A DNA stretch of 64,000 nucleotides, from positions 124,001-188,000 of the forward strand of contig NZ_AULI01000008.1 of the NCBI RefSeq assembly GCF_000425205.1. The letters are read 5' to 3'. Source of the stretch: Pontibacillus halophilus JSM 076056 = DSM 19796 (lineage in GTDB: Bacteria; Bacillota; Bacilli; Bacillales; BH030062). This document shows positions 1-8,881 of the stretch, in pieces; position 1 is the stretch's first letter, and each line of letters begins with the position of its first letter. The translations under genes were made by a program, and so were the position numbers. The notes below the pieces were generated by a model. It worked only from the letters and a program-made list of their open reading frames with translations, made no database searches and was not told the origin of the DNA.

Positions 1-778
1 ACTTTCTCGTCTTCGCCCCATATGCCAATCCTAGCAATTGATGACCAAGGCAAATCCCGAATGTTGGGTAATCCTCTACAAGGTTACGAATCGTTGAGAA
101 TAAGAAAGATAACTCTTGCGGGTCTCCAGGTCCATTACTTAGTACAAGCCCATCTGGACATAAGGCACGAATGTCCGCTTCGCTCGTATCGTAAGGCACG
201 ACCGTCACCTTCAGACGAGACTGTTGAAGCAAATGTAGAATTGACTTCTTACAGCCGAAATCAAGTACGACGACGTGAGCGCCATCACCCTCGTAATGCT
301 GGTACGACGTGGTTGAGACATCATGAACAAGAGAAGATTGATCCTTCCATTCATAAGTTGATGCTTGAAGAGGTTTCTCGAGAAGTAGCTTCCCTTTCAT
401 GACACCATGGTCCCGAATGTGCTTCACGAGCACTCGCGTATCCACTCCAGTCAATGTTGGAATTCCGTTCGACAACAGGTAATTAGTAAACGTATTTGTA
501 GATCGGAAGTGACTTGGCTCGATGCATTGTTCTCCTGTAATGACCCCATTCAAGAACAATCGCTCACTTTCCTTATCCTGTTGGTTGACCCCGTAATTTC
601 CGATTTGAGGGTAGCAGAAGACAAGAATCTGACCAGCGTAGGACGGGTCTGTCACAATCTCTTGATAGCCTGTCATGCTCGTGTTAAAGACAACCTCCCC
701 TTCACCTTCTAATGCCTCTGTCGGAAACCACCCAGGAAAAACGACGCCATCTTCTAAAAGTAAGTAGCCTTCTTTCAT
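1..778 (-). CDS. carA: Carbamoyl-phosphate synthase, small (glutaminase) subunit, 3' end cut by window
   Basis: The reading frame from 778 to the window start gives about 259 residues of a CarA protein. It shows the N-terminal small-subunit motif GNYGVN near residue 65, the segment LSNGPGDP, and the class I amidotransferase nucleophile motif GICLGHQ close to the cut end. The family hydrolyses glutamine and channels ammonia to the large subunit (CarB) for carbamoyl phosphate synthesis. Its position at the end of the arg operon (start codon overlapping the argD stop by 4 bases, ATGA) indicates the arginine-specific copy, with carB and argF expected just outside the window. Only the C-terminal part is missing, because of the window edge. 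Confidence 0.95.
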   Translation of the reverse strand, partial: MKEGYLLLEDGVVFPGWFPTEALEGEGEVVFNTSMTGYQEIVTDPSYAGQILVFCYPQIGNYGVNQQDKESERLFLNGVITGEQCIEPSHFRSTNTFTNYLLSNGIPTLTGVDTRVLVKHIRDHGVMKGKLLLEKPLQASTYEWKDQSSLVHDVSTTSYQHYEGDGAHVVVLDFGCKKSILHLLQQSRLKVTVVPYDTSEADIRALCPDGLVLSNGPGDPQELSFLFSTIRNLVEDYPTFGICLGHQLLGLAYGAKTRK

Positions 779-1929
779 GACGAAACCTCCTCAAGTACGT
801 GTGCGAATCCTTCGATGAACCGCTTCACTTCTTTCTTCTTCACATTGAGTGGGGGCAATACACGAATGACGGTAGGTCCCGCAGTTAAGACGAGGATACC
901 TCGGTCTCGTAGCTTCTGAACGTAAAGAGATGCATCTTCAACTTGTATGCCCACGATAAGACCACGACTTCTGACTTCTTGAATCTCGTCATACGTACTG
1001 GAAAGTTCCAATAATTCGTTGACGAGTTGCTCTCCTGCTCGCTTACCATGGGCAAGTGTTTTCTCCACTTCTTCAACCGTTGCAAGCGCGGCAGATGAAG
1101 CAAGAGGATTGCCGCCGAATGTACTCCCGTGATCACCAGGGGTATATGCGGTGGACACGGCATGCTTCGCCAACATCGCTCCAATCGGAACGCCTGAGCC
1201 GAGGCCTTTGGCAAGCGTGATGACGTCTGGTTCAATGTCATACTGCTCATAGGAGAATAAGGTCCCTGTTCTTCCGATTCCAGTCTGCACCTCATCGACT
1301 ACGAGAAGAATCTCTAATGTCTTACACAGTTCTACTAGCTTGTCGACCCATACCTGTTCGGCTGGTCGCACGCCACCTTCCCCTTGAACAAGCTCAAGCA
1401 TAACCGCTCCAGGTTGGATGTCCTCCAACTGGTCCAATGCTTCCACCTCATTAAAGGGCAAATATACAAATCCATCTAGCATCGTTCCAAATGACTCCTG
1501 CAATTTAGGCTGACCCGTCGCAGCGAGTGCCCCGAGCGTACGACCGTGAAACGATTGACGAAACGTAACGATGGTATCCTTTCCAGTCGCCTTTCGAACC
1601 AATTTAATGGCCGCTTCATTTGCTTCAGTCCCACTGTTACAGAAGAAGACTTCATCTAGAACGCTGTGGGAGGTTAACCACTGAGCTAGTTTCTCCTGTA
1701 TGGGAATGTGAAATAAATTGGAACAATGCCAAAGCTGGTCTAATTGCTGTTGCAAGGCCTGTTTCACCCGTGGAGGCTGATGACCCAAGTTGCACGTTGC
1801 GATTCCTGATGTGAAATCTAAATAGGACGTCCCCAATTCATCGTACACATAGCTTCCTTCCCCTTTGACAATCGTTAACGGGAAACGATTGTAGGTCTTC
1901 ATGATGCTACTTTGCTCCGTTTGAAGCAT
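775..1929 (-). CDS. argD: Acetylornithine aminotransferase
   Basis: Class III PLP-dependent aminotransferase of 384 residues that converts N-acetylglutamate semialdehyde to N-acetylornithine. Visible motifs are FCNSGTEANEAAIKL, SFHGRTLGAL, VVDEVQTGIGRTG and the PLP-lysine segment ITLAKGLGSGVPIGAM. The open frame extends to 1974, but the ATG at 1929 has an AAGGAAG Shine-Dalgarno 8 bases upstream, so I chose it. The start lies inside the argB 3' end (23-base overlap), suggesting translational coupling. The stop overlaps the carA start. Confidence 0.95.
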   Translation of the reverse strand: MLQTEQSSIMKTYNRFPLTIVKGEGSYVYDELGTSYLDFTSGIATCNLGHQPPRVKQALQQQLDQLWHCSNLFHIPIQEKLAQWLTSHSVLDEVFFCNSGTEANEAAIKLVRKATGKDTIVTFRQSFHGRTLGALAATGQPKLQESFGTMLDGFVYLPFNEVEALDQLEDIQPGAVMLELVQGEGGVRPAEQVWVDKLVELCKTLEILLVVDEVQTGIGRTGTLFSYEQYDIEPDVITLAKGLGSGVPIGAMLAKHAVSTAYTPGDHGSTFGGNPLASSAALATVEEVEKTLAHGKRAGEQLVNELLELSSTYDEIQEVRSRGLIVGIQVEDASLYVQKLRDRGILVLTAGPTVIRVLPPLNVKKKEVKRFIEGFAHVLEEVSS

Positions 1930-2710
1930 GGATGCCACTTCCTTTCTCCCTAATGGTTGTTCCAATAGACTCACCGCTCAGGCTTCTACTCAATCCATTC
2001 CGCTCAAGACCATTTAAGATGATTGCCCGTTTCACTCCTTTTCTAATGGCTCGGCATGCGCCTTTCACCTTCGGGATCATGCCACCAGCGATCACACCAC
2101 TTTCAATTAAGGCATCAATGTCTTCTAACGAAACAGCATCATAAATAGAAGAACCAATCCCACTGCTATAAATTCCAGGCACATCACTAATTAAGAACAA
2201 CTCAGCAGAGAGCTCGGCAGCAATGGCAGCGGCTGCTTCATCTCCATTTATATTGAGCGTTTCGCCTCCTTCATCTATTCCTAAAGGTGAAACCACCGGA
2301 ATATACCCTGCTCCACATAGTGTCTTAAGCAACTGAGCGTCGACCTGTTCGACTTCCCCAACATATCCGAAGTCCTCATTGTAGATTCGGCAAGTTAATA
2401 GTTTGGCGTCCACCCCGCTAATTCCTACAGCTAGCCCATTCGCAGCTTGGAGTTGTTTCACGACGAATTTATTGACCTTCCCACTTAACACCATTTCCAC
2501 CGTGTTAACCATGCCCTTCGTCGTAACGCGCACTCCATCTGTAAAGACCGTCTCATGCTGTAGAACCTGAAGCATGCTCGTGATGGCAGGGCCACCGCCA
2601 TGAACGATAATCGGATAAGCATCTTGTGAAAGCTGAACCACCTCTTCGAAAAAGGATTGAGGGAGCTGGTCGAGCATACTTCCTCCAACCTTCAACACAA
2701 CATAGTGCAC
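1907..2710 (-). CDS. argB: Acetylglutamate kinase
   Basis: Amino acid kinase family protein of 267 residues that phosphorylates N-acetylglutamate with ATP, the second step to ornithine. It begins with the family phosphate-binding segment VLKVGGSML and carries IVHGGGPAI near residue 37, and LNINGDEAAAAIA and SDVPGIY further on. It lies 12 bases after argJ and overlaps argD, so it belongs to one transcription unit. Length is ordinary for Bacillus ArgB. Confidence 0.95.
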   Translation of the reverse strand: MHYVVLKVGGSMLDQLPQSFFEEVVQLSQDAYPIIVHGGGPAITSMLQVLQHETVFTDGVRVTTKGMVNTVEMVLSGKVNKFVVKQLQAANGLAVGISGVDAKLLTCRIYNEDFGYVGEVEQVDAQLLKTLCGAGYIPVVSPLGIDEGGETLNINGDEAAAAIAAELSAELFLISDVPGIYSSGIGSSIYDAVSLEDIDALIESGVIAGGMIPKVKGACRAIRKGVKRAIILNGLERNGLSRSLSGESIGTTIREKGSGIHASNGAK

Positions 2711-2722
2711 ATTACTCCCCCC

Positions 2723-3955
2723 TTATGTGCGATAGGAAGCATTAATCCGCACGTACTCATATGATAAATCGCACCCCCAAGCCAAAGCGCAATGCTCCCC
2801 ATTTCCTAATTGAATTTCAATCTTAATGGTTTCTTCACTTAGATAAGCACTTAACTCTGCATCATCACAGCCTGTTGGTCTTCCATCTTTAACAACCACA
2901 TAAGGTCCAAGCTTGATTGTGAGCAATTCCTCTCTAATGGACTCTCCGCTATATCCAAGTGCACAGATAATCCTTCCCCAATTGGCGTCTTCCCCATGAA
3001 TGGCTGTCTTGACAAGGGATGAGCCTACCACAGCTTTGGCCATTACCGCTGCACTATTCTCTGTACGAGCTCCACTCACTTCTACCTCTACAAGCTTCGT
3101 TGCGCCTTCTCCGTCACGTGCAATCATTTTCGCAAGCTCTACACAGACATATTCAAGCCCGTTACAAAACGCTTCATAATCAGGGTGGGATGGTGTCAGT
3201 GGGTCATGATTCACTTCCCCGTTAGCCATGAGTAGGACCATATCATTTGTGCTCGTGTCTCCGTCTACCGTAATGCGATTAAACGTCTTGTCGGTTACAG
3301 TGTGGAGCGCCTGTTGCAGCTCGTACTGATTGACTATTGCATCCGTAGTAATAAACCCAAGCATTGTCGCCATATTCGGTTTAATCATGCCTGACCCCTT
3401 CGCCACCCCGCCAATCGTTACAACCTCACCATCAACCTCACATTGGACTGCTACTTCTTTCGTAGTTGTATCCGTAGTGAGAATCGCTTCTCCAAAATCC
3501 TTTGCAGTAGAGTTAGGCATATAATTCGGGATCTGCCAGATAGCTTCGTGAATCGTCTCCATTGGCAAGTACTCCCCAATGACCCCTGTTGATGTAACCG
3601 CAACTTCCGTATCGGAAACGTCTAACACCTCAGCGAATTGCTTTCGCATCGCTAACGCATCGTTCCTTCCTCTTTCCCCCGTGAACGCATTGGCGTTGGC
3701 AGAATTGACGATGACGCCTTGTAGGTGACCATTCTTTAAGCTTTCTTGCGTAACCTTTAACGGTGGTGCTTGAAAGCTATTGACGGTAAATACACCAGCA
3801 GCTGCTGCAGGTTTCGAGGAAACAATCCACCCTATATCTTTCCGCTTTCGCTTTAAACCACAATGAAATCCTCCAGCCTTGAATCCTTTAGGAGAATCAA
3901 CTGAGCCTCCCTCGACGACGACAATGGACGTGTCTTCAATTATTGAAGAATTCAC
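2723..3955 (-). CDS. argJ: Bifunctional ornithine acetyltransferase / N-acetylglutamate synthase
   Basis: ArgJ recycles the acetyl group from N-acetylornithine to glutamate and, in bifunctional forms, also uses acetyl-CoA. The autocleavage site is recognisable in NMATMLGF, where the Thr becomes the N-terminal nucleophile of the beta chain. KGSGMIKPN precedes it and GEDANWGRI follows. An ATG at 3976 opens the frame but has no Shine-Dalgarno. The GTG at 3955 is preceded by AAAGGG at 8 bases, giving 410 residues, the usual length, so I prefer it. It follows argC closely in the operon. Confidence 0.93.
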   Translation of the reverse strand: MNSSIIEDTSIVVVEGGSVDSPKGFKAGGFHCGLKRKRKDIGWIVSSKPAAAAGVFTVNSFQAPPLKVTQESLKNGHLQGVIVNSANANAFTGERGRNDALAMRKQFAEVLDVSDTEVAVTSTGVIGEYLPMETIHEAIWQIPNYMPNSTAKDFGEAILTTDTTTKEVAVQCEVDGEVVTIGGVAKGSGMIKPNMATMLGFITTDAIVNQYELQQALHTVTDKTFNRITVDGDTSTNDMVLLMANGEVNHDPLTPSHPDYEAFCNGLEYVCVELAKMIARDGEGATKLVEVEVSGARTENSAAVMAKAVVGSSLVKTAIHGEDANWGRIICALGYSGESIREELLTIKLGPYVVVKDGRPTGCDDAELSAYLSEETIKIEIQLGNGEHCALAWGCDLSYEYVRINASYRT

Positions 3956-3979
3956 ATGCTCATCCCTTTCACACATTTA

Positions 3980-5017
3980 TTAAGGAAAGACTGGCGTTAG
4001 TACCAAACCTGTCTTTTCCGGAAACCCAAAACGGACATTCATGTTCTGAACAGCCTGCCCCGCTGCGCCTTTCATTAAATTATCGATGCACGAGACGATG
4101 GTGATTCGCTTTGTCCGGTGGTCGACAGATAGGCCAATATCACAATAATTGGTGCCAGCTACCCCTTTCGGCGTTGGGAACGTGCCTTCCGAGAAAATAC
4201 GAACGAACGGATGATTCTCATAATAGGCTTCGTATAACGCGATTATCTCAGCAGTAGAGTGACTCTCCTTCATCCCCACATACAGCGTACACATCATTCC
4301 TCGTGTAAGTGGGATGAGATGAGTTGTGAATGAGACCCTCGTCTCCTTCTTCACAAGTTCACTTAGTACCTGTTCGATCTCCGGAATGTGCTGATGCTCA
4401 TTCACTTTGTAGGCTGATATATTTTCGTTCACCTCGGCGAAGTGTGTCCCTAACCCCACTTTTCTCCCAGCGCCAGATACGCCAGATTTCCCATCAATGA
4501 TAATTGAGTTTCTAGAAAGCCATTTCTCCTTCATGATCGGCAACAGTCCGAGTAGCGTTGCCGTCGGATAACATCCAGGATTCGCAATGATATTCGCATG
4601 CTCAATCTGCTCTGGATTCAATTCCGTCAATCCATAAACCGCTTCTCTTAACAGTTCAGACGATGGTGATGCATGATTATACCATTCCTCGAAGACCGCT
4701 CCATCTCGCAACCGGAATCCTCCGGACAAATCAATACAAGGAACACCAAGCCCATGAAACGTTGGTATGTATGTCGCACTGACGTCTGCAGGCGTTGCAA
4801 AAAAGATGAGATCCACACCTTCAGCTACTTCAAGAGCGTCTAACTCTACGAAGCTTGGAAGTTCGACTTGATTTAAATGAGGAAATACGGATGATAGCTC
4901 TTGCCCTGCATAAGATGGAGATACCACTTTCTCGATTTCTACGTACGGATGCATAAGCAATAGTCGAATTAACTCCAACCCACCGTATCCACTTCCTCCC
5001 AAAATCCCTACCTTCAT
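3980..5017 (-). CDS. argC: N-acetyl-gamma-glutamyl-phosphate reductase
   Basis: NADPH-dependent reductase of 345 residues. The N-terminal dinucleotide fold starts with GILGGSGYGGLELIRLL, and the catalytic cysteine lies in ANPGCYPTA near residue 147. A downstream segment VNEHQHIPEIEQ is typical of the type 1 ArgC family. It is the first gene of the arg operon. A GGGGAGGGGAG ribosome site sits 7 bases before the ATG, and the promoter with ARG boxes lies 20-60 bases further upstream. Confidence 0.96.
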   Translation of the reverse strand: MKVGILGGSGYGGLELIRLLLMHPYVEIEKVVSPSYAGQELSSVFPHLNQVELPSFVELDALEVAEGVDLIFFATPADVSATYIPTFHGLGVPCIDLSGGFRLRDGAVFEEWYNHASPSSELLREAVYGLTELNPEQIEHANIIANPGCYPTATLLGLLPIMKEKWLSRNSIIIDGKSGVSGAGRKVGLGTHFAEVNENISAYKVNEHQHIPEIEQVLSELVKKETRVSFTTHLIPLTRGMMCTLYVGMKESHSTAEIIALYEAYYENHPFVRIFSEGTFPTPKGVAGTNYCDIGLSVDHRTKRITIVSCIDNLMKGAAGQAVQNMNVRFGFPEKTGLVLTPVFP

Positions 5018-5039
5018 AGTTCAACTCCCCTCCCCGGTT

Positions 5040-5076
5040 ATTGAATTATTATACATAATATATAATATTTATACAA
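5040..5076 (-). promoter_or_regulatory. arg operon promoter overlapped by ARG boxes (ArgR/AhrC operator)
   Basis: Read on the minus strand, TTGTAT (5071-5076) and TATAAT (5048-5053) are spaced 17 bases apart, a good sigma-A promoter. Positions 5040-5057 match the ARG-box consensus WNTGAATWWWWATTCANW at 17 of 18 positions and cover the -10. A weaker second box lies at about 5061-5076 over the -35. This is the classic tandem arrangement for arginine-dependent repression. Binding is inferred, not shown. Confidence 0.8.
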
Positions 5077-5153
5077 TTAGTTCCTGTATATTTATTTGAT
5101 TTTTTAAACAATTTCACTTTAGGTTGCAGTTTCGAACATCCATCAAATAAAAA

Positions 5154-5183
5154 AACCTAGCCTTCTGTTAGGAAGGTTAGGTT
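5154..5183 (-). terminator. Rho-independent terminator of the 83-residue ORF
   Basis: AACCTAGCCTTC pairs with GGAAGGTTAGGTT around a short TGTTA loop. On the minus strand the stem is followed by a run of seven T. The stem overlaps the stop codon of the gene ending at 5177. Confidence 0.8.
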
Positions 5184-5428
5184 AGAGGACTCAAATTCTT
5201 ATGTTTATTCAATGCAAATGAGAAATATCGCAAGGAACCGATATAAACTCGGACAACCTGAACAGGCAGTTCCGGAAAGTGATTGTGAATGTATTGAAGG
5301 GCTCTTGATTTGATTGTAGGAGCCATCGTTTCAAGGATTTCATCTTCTAATTCCTTTCGGTTCAGATAGAGCCACACCTCATACCTGCCTAGATCCGAAC
5401 GGACTTCGTGTTTCATTATTATGCTCAT
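5177..5428 (-). CDS. Small conserved-looking hypothetical protein (83 aa)
   Basis: I do not recognise the family. The protein is soluble and mixed charged, with a basic tail. A short amphipathic stretch RYEVWLYLNRKELEDEILE precedes a helical segment. A strong AGGAGG site sits 6 bases before the ATG and a terminator overlaps the stop, so the gene is very probably real and monocistronic. It lies between the arg operon promoter and the pterin dehydratase gene, with no functional hint from neighbours. Confidence 0.7.
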   Translation of the reverse strand: MSIIMKHEVRSDLGRYEVWLYLNRKELEDEILETMAPTIKSRALQYIHNHFPELPVQVVRVYIGSLRYFSFALNKHKNLSPLT

Positions 5429-5589
5429 GCTTCTCCTCCTATGGTGTGGGGTTGTCCTAGTTATACCCGCTCACCTTACCGTTCATTCCTCGAATTATGT
5501 ATTGCCTAAAGGGGAATGAAAGGGCGTTTAGGAAGACCCATTTCAGGATACATTCTAGGTAAGTAACTTTATTTAAAGGAGGCTCTACT

Positions 5590-5880
5590 ATGTCAGCCTA
5601 TTCTATAGAAGTCGTAAACCAACAACTTGCAGACTTCCCGATGTGGGAATCATTGGAGGGCGTTTCAATTCAGCGCATCTACGAATTCGATTCGTACATG
5701 GACGGGATTCATTTCGTTTCGAAAGTCGGCGAAGAAGCCGAACAGATGGACCATCACCCATTCATTGAAATCGATTATAAGAAGGTGACCATCTCGTTAA
5801 CCACGCATGATGTAGGTGGCTTAACAGACCGTGATTTTAGAGCAGCACGCTCATTTGAACAAGCCTATCAAAGCATGTAA
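5590..5880 (+). CDS. 4a-hydroxytetrahydrobiopterin (pterin-4-alpha-carbinolamine) dehydratase
   Basis: Protein of 96 residues matching the PCD/DCoH fold. The family active-site motif is seen as MDHHPFIEIDY near residues 58-68 and THDVGGLTDRDF near 77-88. The family dehydrates 4a-hydroxytetrahydropterin to the quinonoid dihydropterin, recycling cofactor for aromatic amino acid hydroxylases. In bacteria without a hydroxylase a role in molybdopterin or folate metabolism has been discussed. No hydroxylase gene is nearby. AAAGGAGG lies 8 bases before the ATG. Confidence 0.92.
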   Translation: MSAYSIEVVNQQLADFPMWESLEGVSIQRIYEFDSYMDGIHFVSKVGEEAEQMDHHPFIEIDYKKVTISLTTHDVGGLTDRDFRAARSFEQAYQSM

Positions 5881-5882
5881 AG

Positions 5883-5915
5883 AAGCACCCGACCAGTTCC
5901 AACTGGCGGGTGCTT
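5883..5915. terminator. Bidirectional terminator between dehydratase and siderophore permease
   Basis: Near-perfect hairpin: AAGCACCCG and CCAGTT pair with AACTGG and CGGGTGCTT around a two-base centre. It serves the convergent genes ending at 5880 and 5921. Confidence 0.85.
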
Positions 5916-5920
5916 ATTCG

Positions 5921-6931
5921 TTAGACCTTCTTAATCAGTAAGTACATAAAATAAGGGGCTCCAATAAGAGCCGACATGATACCAGCTGGAATTCCGTCCG
6001 GGTCCACCAGGTTTCGGCCAACAGTGTCAGCCAATAATAAGAGACCCCCACCAAGCACGAGTGCCAGCGGAAGGAAGAGCTGATGCCTAGGGCCAATGAG
6101 CGCCTTAGCTAAGTGTGGTGCCATGAGGCCAATGAACGCAATCCCTCCACTAACCGATACCGCAGAAGCAGCAAGCGCTACTGCTGCTAACAATAGAATC
6201 GCTCGCTCTTTCTCCAATGGTACTCCTACACCTGTTGCTACTGGATCGCTAACGTTCAACAAATTTAACGTATTCGCTTTGTAGAATGCATACGGAATAA
6301 GAACGATTAACCAAGGCAGGAGGGCCAAGATAAACGGCCAATCTGTCCCCCATATGTTCCCAGCAAGCCAATTCGCAATAAAGTCTACCTTCTCACGACG
6401 AGCTGAGGTCATGATAACGACCATCAATCCAGAGAGCGCCATTGAGAATCCAACCCCAACAAGAATTAAACGGACGGTATGAAGCCCTTCCTTTCTTCTA
6501 TACGCAAAGAAGTAGATGAGCAAGGAAGTAACGAGTGCTCCACCGAATGCAGCAAGTGGCAGAAGGTAAACAAATGAACCTGGCTCAATCGGTGCGAAGA
6601 GGAAAAACAACGCAACAGCAACTCCTGCCCCTGAGTTGATTCCAATAATACCTGGCTCCGCCAAGTCATTACGCGTAACGGTTTGTAGAATAGCCCCTGA
6701 TAACGCCAACGCAATTCCCGATAAGAAAGTCACGATAATTCGTGGAAGCCGGAGAGAGAAGAGAACAAACTCTTCTTTGAAGGTTCCTTCTCCCATAATG
6801 GTGGGAAGAATTCGATTATAGGATACGGACGCATCTCCTAATCCAAAACTTATGAACGCAACAATCACTGAAAGGGCTATAAAAAGGAATAATAAGCCCC
6901 GCTGTTTTCGATACACTTTCGGTTGTATCAT
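5921..6931 (-). CDS. Iron-siderophore ABC transporter permease (FecCD family), second subunit
   Basis: Integral membrane protein of 336 residues with about nine to ten predicted transmembrane helices. Family segments seen are LSLRLPRIIVTFLSGIALALSGAILQTVTRNDLAEPGIIG and, near residue 260, FIGLMAPHLAK, the cytoplasmic loop that contacts the ATPase. It is paired with the upstream permease gene by a 4-base overlap (ATGA), so the two form the usual heterodimeric channel. It is closest in layout to B. subtilis YfiZ/YfhA, but the ligand cannot be assigned from sequence. Confidence 0.92.
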   Translation of the reverse strand: MIQPKVYRKQRGLLFLFIALSVIVAFISFGLGDASVSYNRILPTIMGEGTFKEEFVLFSLRLPRIIVTFLSGIALALSGAILQTVTRNDLAEPGIIGINSGAGVAVALFFLFAPIEPGSFVYLLPLAAFGGALVTSLLIYFFAYRRKEGLHTVRLILVGVGFSMALSGLMVVIMTSARREKVDFIANWLAGNIWGTDWPFILALLPWLIVLIPYAFYKANTLNLLNVSDPVATGVGVPLEKERAILLLAAVALAASAVSVSGGIAFIGLMAPHLAKALIGPRHQLFLPLALVLGGGLLLLADTVGRNLVDPDGIPAGIMSALIGAPYFMYLLIKKV

Positions 6932-7938
6932 GAGAATGCTCTCCCTCCCTTCTGGACGACATAAAGAAAGAATGGCAGTCCCACGACGGCGACAACCGCA
7001 ACAACGGGTGTCTCATAAGGAGCCTGTAGCGTTCTAGCAACGGTATCAGCCGCGACCATAAAGATGCTTCCTACAACAGCGGACATGGGAAGCACAAAGC
7101 GATAGTCGGTCCCAACAATCCCTCTCACGATATGGGGAATCATAAGACCGATAAACGCTAAATTCCCAACCAGGGATACCGCTGCTCCGGCTAGCAGGAT
7201 AATAACACCGAATAGAATAAGCTTTACAACAACAATATTCTGGCCTAATCCTACGGCAACATCTTCATTTAGACTAAGCACCGTTAATTGTTTAGCGAGT
7301 AGGATGGCAACGAACGTGCCGATGAGAATGACAGGCGTGATGATCTGAATTTGACTCCAGGTCGTCCCAATCATTCCTCCAGATGTCCACATAGAGACAT
7401 CTTTCGAGATTTCAAATGTGATCCCAATTCCCTCAGCAATTGCATTTAGAAATGCCGTAATGGCAGCACCAGCTAACACAATGCGAAATGGAGAGAACCC
7501 CCCTCTTTTCGAAGAGCCGATTCCAACGACTAACAATGTTCCAATTGCCGCTCCAATAAAGCAAGCGAACATGATTCCTATGTAATTTGCTGCAGGTATG
7601 AACGCAACGGTAACAGCAAGAGCGGCATTCGCCCCTGCTGTCAATCCGAGAAGACCAGGGTCCGCTAATGGATTCCGCGTCAACCCTTGCATAATTGCCC
7701 CAGAAACCCCTAGTGCTGCTCCCACAAGTACAGCCGCGGTTTCTCTCGGTAGCCTTAACTCTCGAATAATCGTTGCTTCTTGTGAACCATCTGCCGATGT
7801 GATTGCACTCCAAACATCTTGTATCGTCGTGTCACGTGCCCCAACCACGATGGCTACGATAAACACAGCAACGAGACAAATGATACTCATTAGAAACTTC
7901 CAGCTAAATGAAATGTTCTGTTCGCCTGTTCTCCTCAT
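6928..7938 (-). CDS. Iron-siderophore ABC transporter permease (FecCD family), first subunit
   Basis: FecCD permease of 336 residues. Characteristic segments are IIRELRLPRETAAVLVGAALGVSGAIMQGLTRNPLADPGLLG and FIGLMIPHIVRGIVG, the ATPase-coupling loop. A helix near residue 14-35 anchors the N-terminus. The Shine-Dalgarno is weak (AGAAAG about 11 bases upstream), possibly compensated by coupling to the binding-protein gene 31 bases upstream. It belongs to the Fur-controlled operon that starts at the ATPase gene. Confidence 0.92.
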   Translation of the reverse strand: MRRTGEQNISFSWKFLMSIICLVAVFIVAIVVGARDTTIQDVWSAITSADGSQEATIIRELRLPRETAAVLVGAALGVSGAIMQGLTRNPLADPGLLGLTAGANAALAVTVAFIPAANYIGIMFACFIGAAIGTLLVVGIGSSKRGGFSPFRIVLAGAAITAFLNAIAEGIGITFEISKDVSMWTSGGMIGTTWSQIQIITPVILIGTFVAILLAKQLTVLSLNEDVAVGLGQNIVVVKLILFGVIILLAGAAVSLVGNLAFIGLMIPHIVRGIVGTDYRFVLPMSAVVGSIFMVAADTVARTLQAPYETPVVAVVAVVGLPFFLYVVQKGGRAFS

Positions 7939-7969
7939 AAACCGTCAACTTTCTACTGTATAGTTTCGT

Positions 7970-8881
7970 TTATTCGCCTAAGAATTGTTCTTTAAAGAAA
8001 TCAAGCTGATAGTCAAGCGTTAATGGGTCGTTGAAGTAGAATGCATTGGCATTTACCTTCATGACTTGATCTTGTTCAACAGCAGGAATGTTCTGATACG
8101 TTTCAGACTCAAGGAACGAGTTATCCTGGTCATCAAAGGCACTCACAACAAGATAGTCGCCCGCGAACTCAGGAACTGCTTCAAGCGACAACGCGTGGTA
8201 ACCTGCTTCAAGTGCGGTTTCCTTTACCTTCTCAGGCATAGCTAGACCCATCTCTTGATAAAGGATCTCCGTTCCACGTCCCCAGTTGTCGCCATACACG
8301 TAAAACTGCTTGTCATATTTCTCAATGACAGAAACGGTTGTATCTTCACCAATCTTTTCTTTAATTTCTTCGCCTGCTGTTTCAGCTTCATCTTTGAAGT
8401 TCTGAACCCACTCTTTGGCTTCCTCTTCTTTGTTTAATAGCTTTCCAATTTCAATGTGTTGCTCAAGGTAACCGACTTTGCCATACGTGTATGTAACCGT
8501 TGGCGCAATTTCTTTAAGCTTGTCTACATTCTTAATGTTGGATAGTCCCACGATTAAGTCTGGCTCAAGCTCAATAATTTTCTCGATGCTGCTATCTGAC
8601 ACTTCTTCAACATCCTGTAGTTCTTCTTCCCAACGAGGGTTGTTCTTCGACCATGCATCCACACCGACGACATTTGTATCTAAAGCCATGACGTTCCCAG
8701 CGAATGAGGAAAGCACGACAACACGCTCAGGGTTTGCTGGCACTTCAACTGGCCCATTCTCAGATTCATACGTTCTCATTTCATTTGAGTTGGAATCAGT
8801 TTGACCTTTCTCGTCATCGTTTCCTCCACAGGCACTAAGAATGAGCAGTAGTAGCAGCAATGGCATGATAAGCTTCTTCAT
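7970..8881 (-). CDS. Iron-siderophore ABC transporter substrate-binding lipoprotein
   Basis: Protein of 303 residues with a lipoprotein signal peptide. The basic MKK start is followed by a leucine-rich core and the lipobox LSAC, so Cys18 would be lipidated and the protein tethered outside the membrane. The mature part begins with a charged, disordered linker and then a class III (helix-backbone) binding fold, with VVVLSSFAGNVMALDTNVVG and LEPDLIVGLS typical of FhuD/YfiY-like proteins. AAGGGG lies before the ATG. The start is inside the ATPase 3' end (47-base overlap), an unusually long coupling overlap. Confidence 0.93.
   Translation of the reverse strand: MKKLIMPLLLLLLILSACGGNDDEKGQTDSNSNEMRTYESENGPVEVPANPERVVVLSSFAGNVMALDTNVVGVDAWSKNNPRWEEELQDVEEVSDSSIEKIIELEPDLIVGLSNIKNVDKLKEIAPTVTYTYGKVGYLEQHIEIGKLLNKEEEAKEWVQNFKDEAETAGEEIKEKIGEDTTVSVIEKYDKQFYVYGDNWGRGTEILYQEMGLAMPEKVKETALEAGYHALSLEAVPEFAGDYLVVSAFDDQDNSFLESETYQNIPAVEQDQVMKVNANAFYFNDPLTLDYQLDFFKEQFLGE

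Noticed and set aside
22-712. Two plus-strand open frames (126 and 101 codons) at the window start
   Set aside because: They lie antisense to carA, whose protein motifs are unmistakable in the opposite strand.
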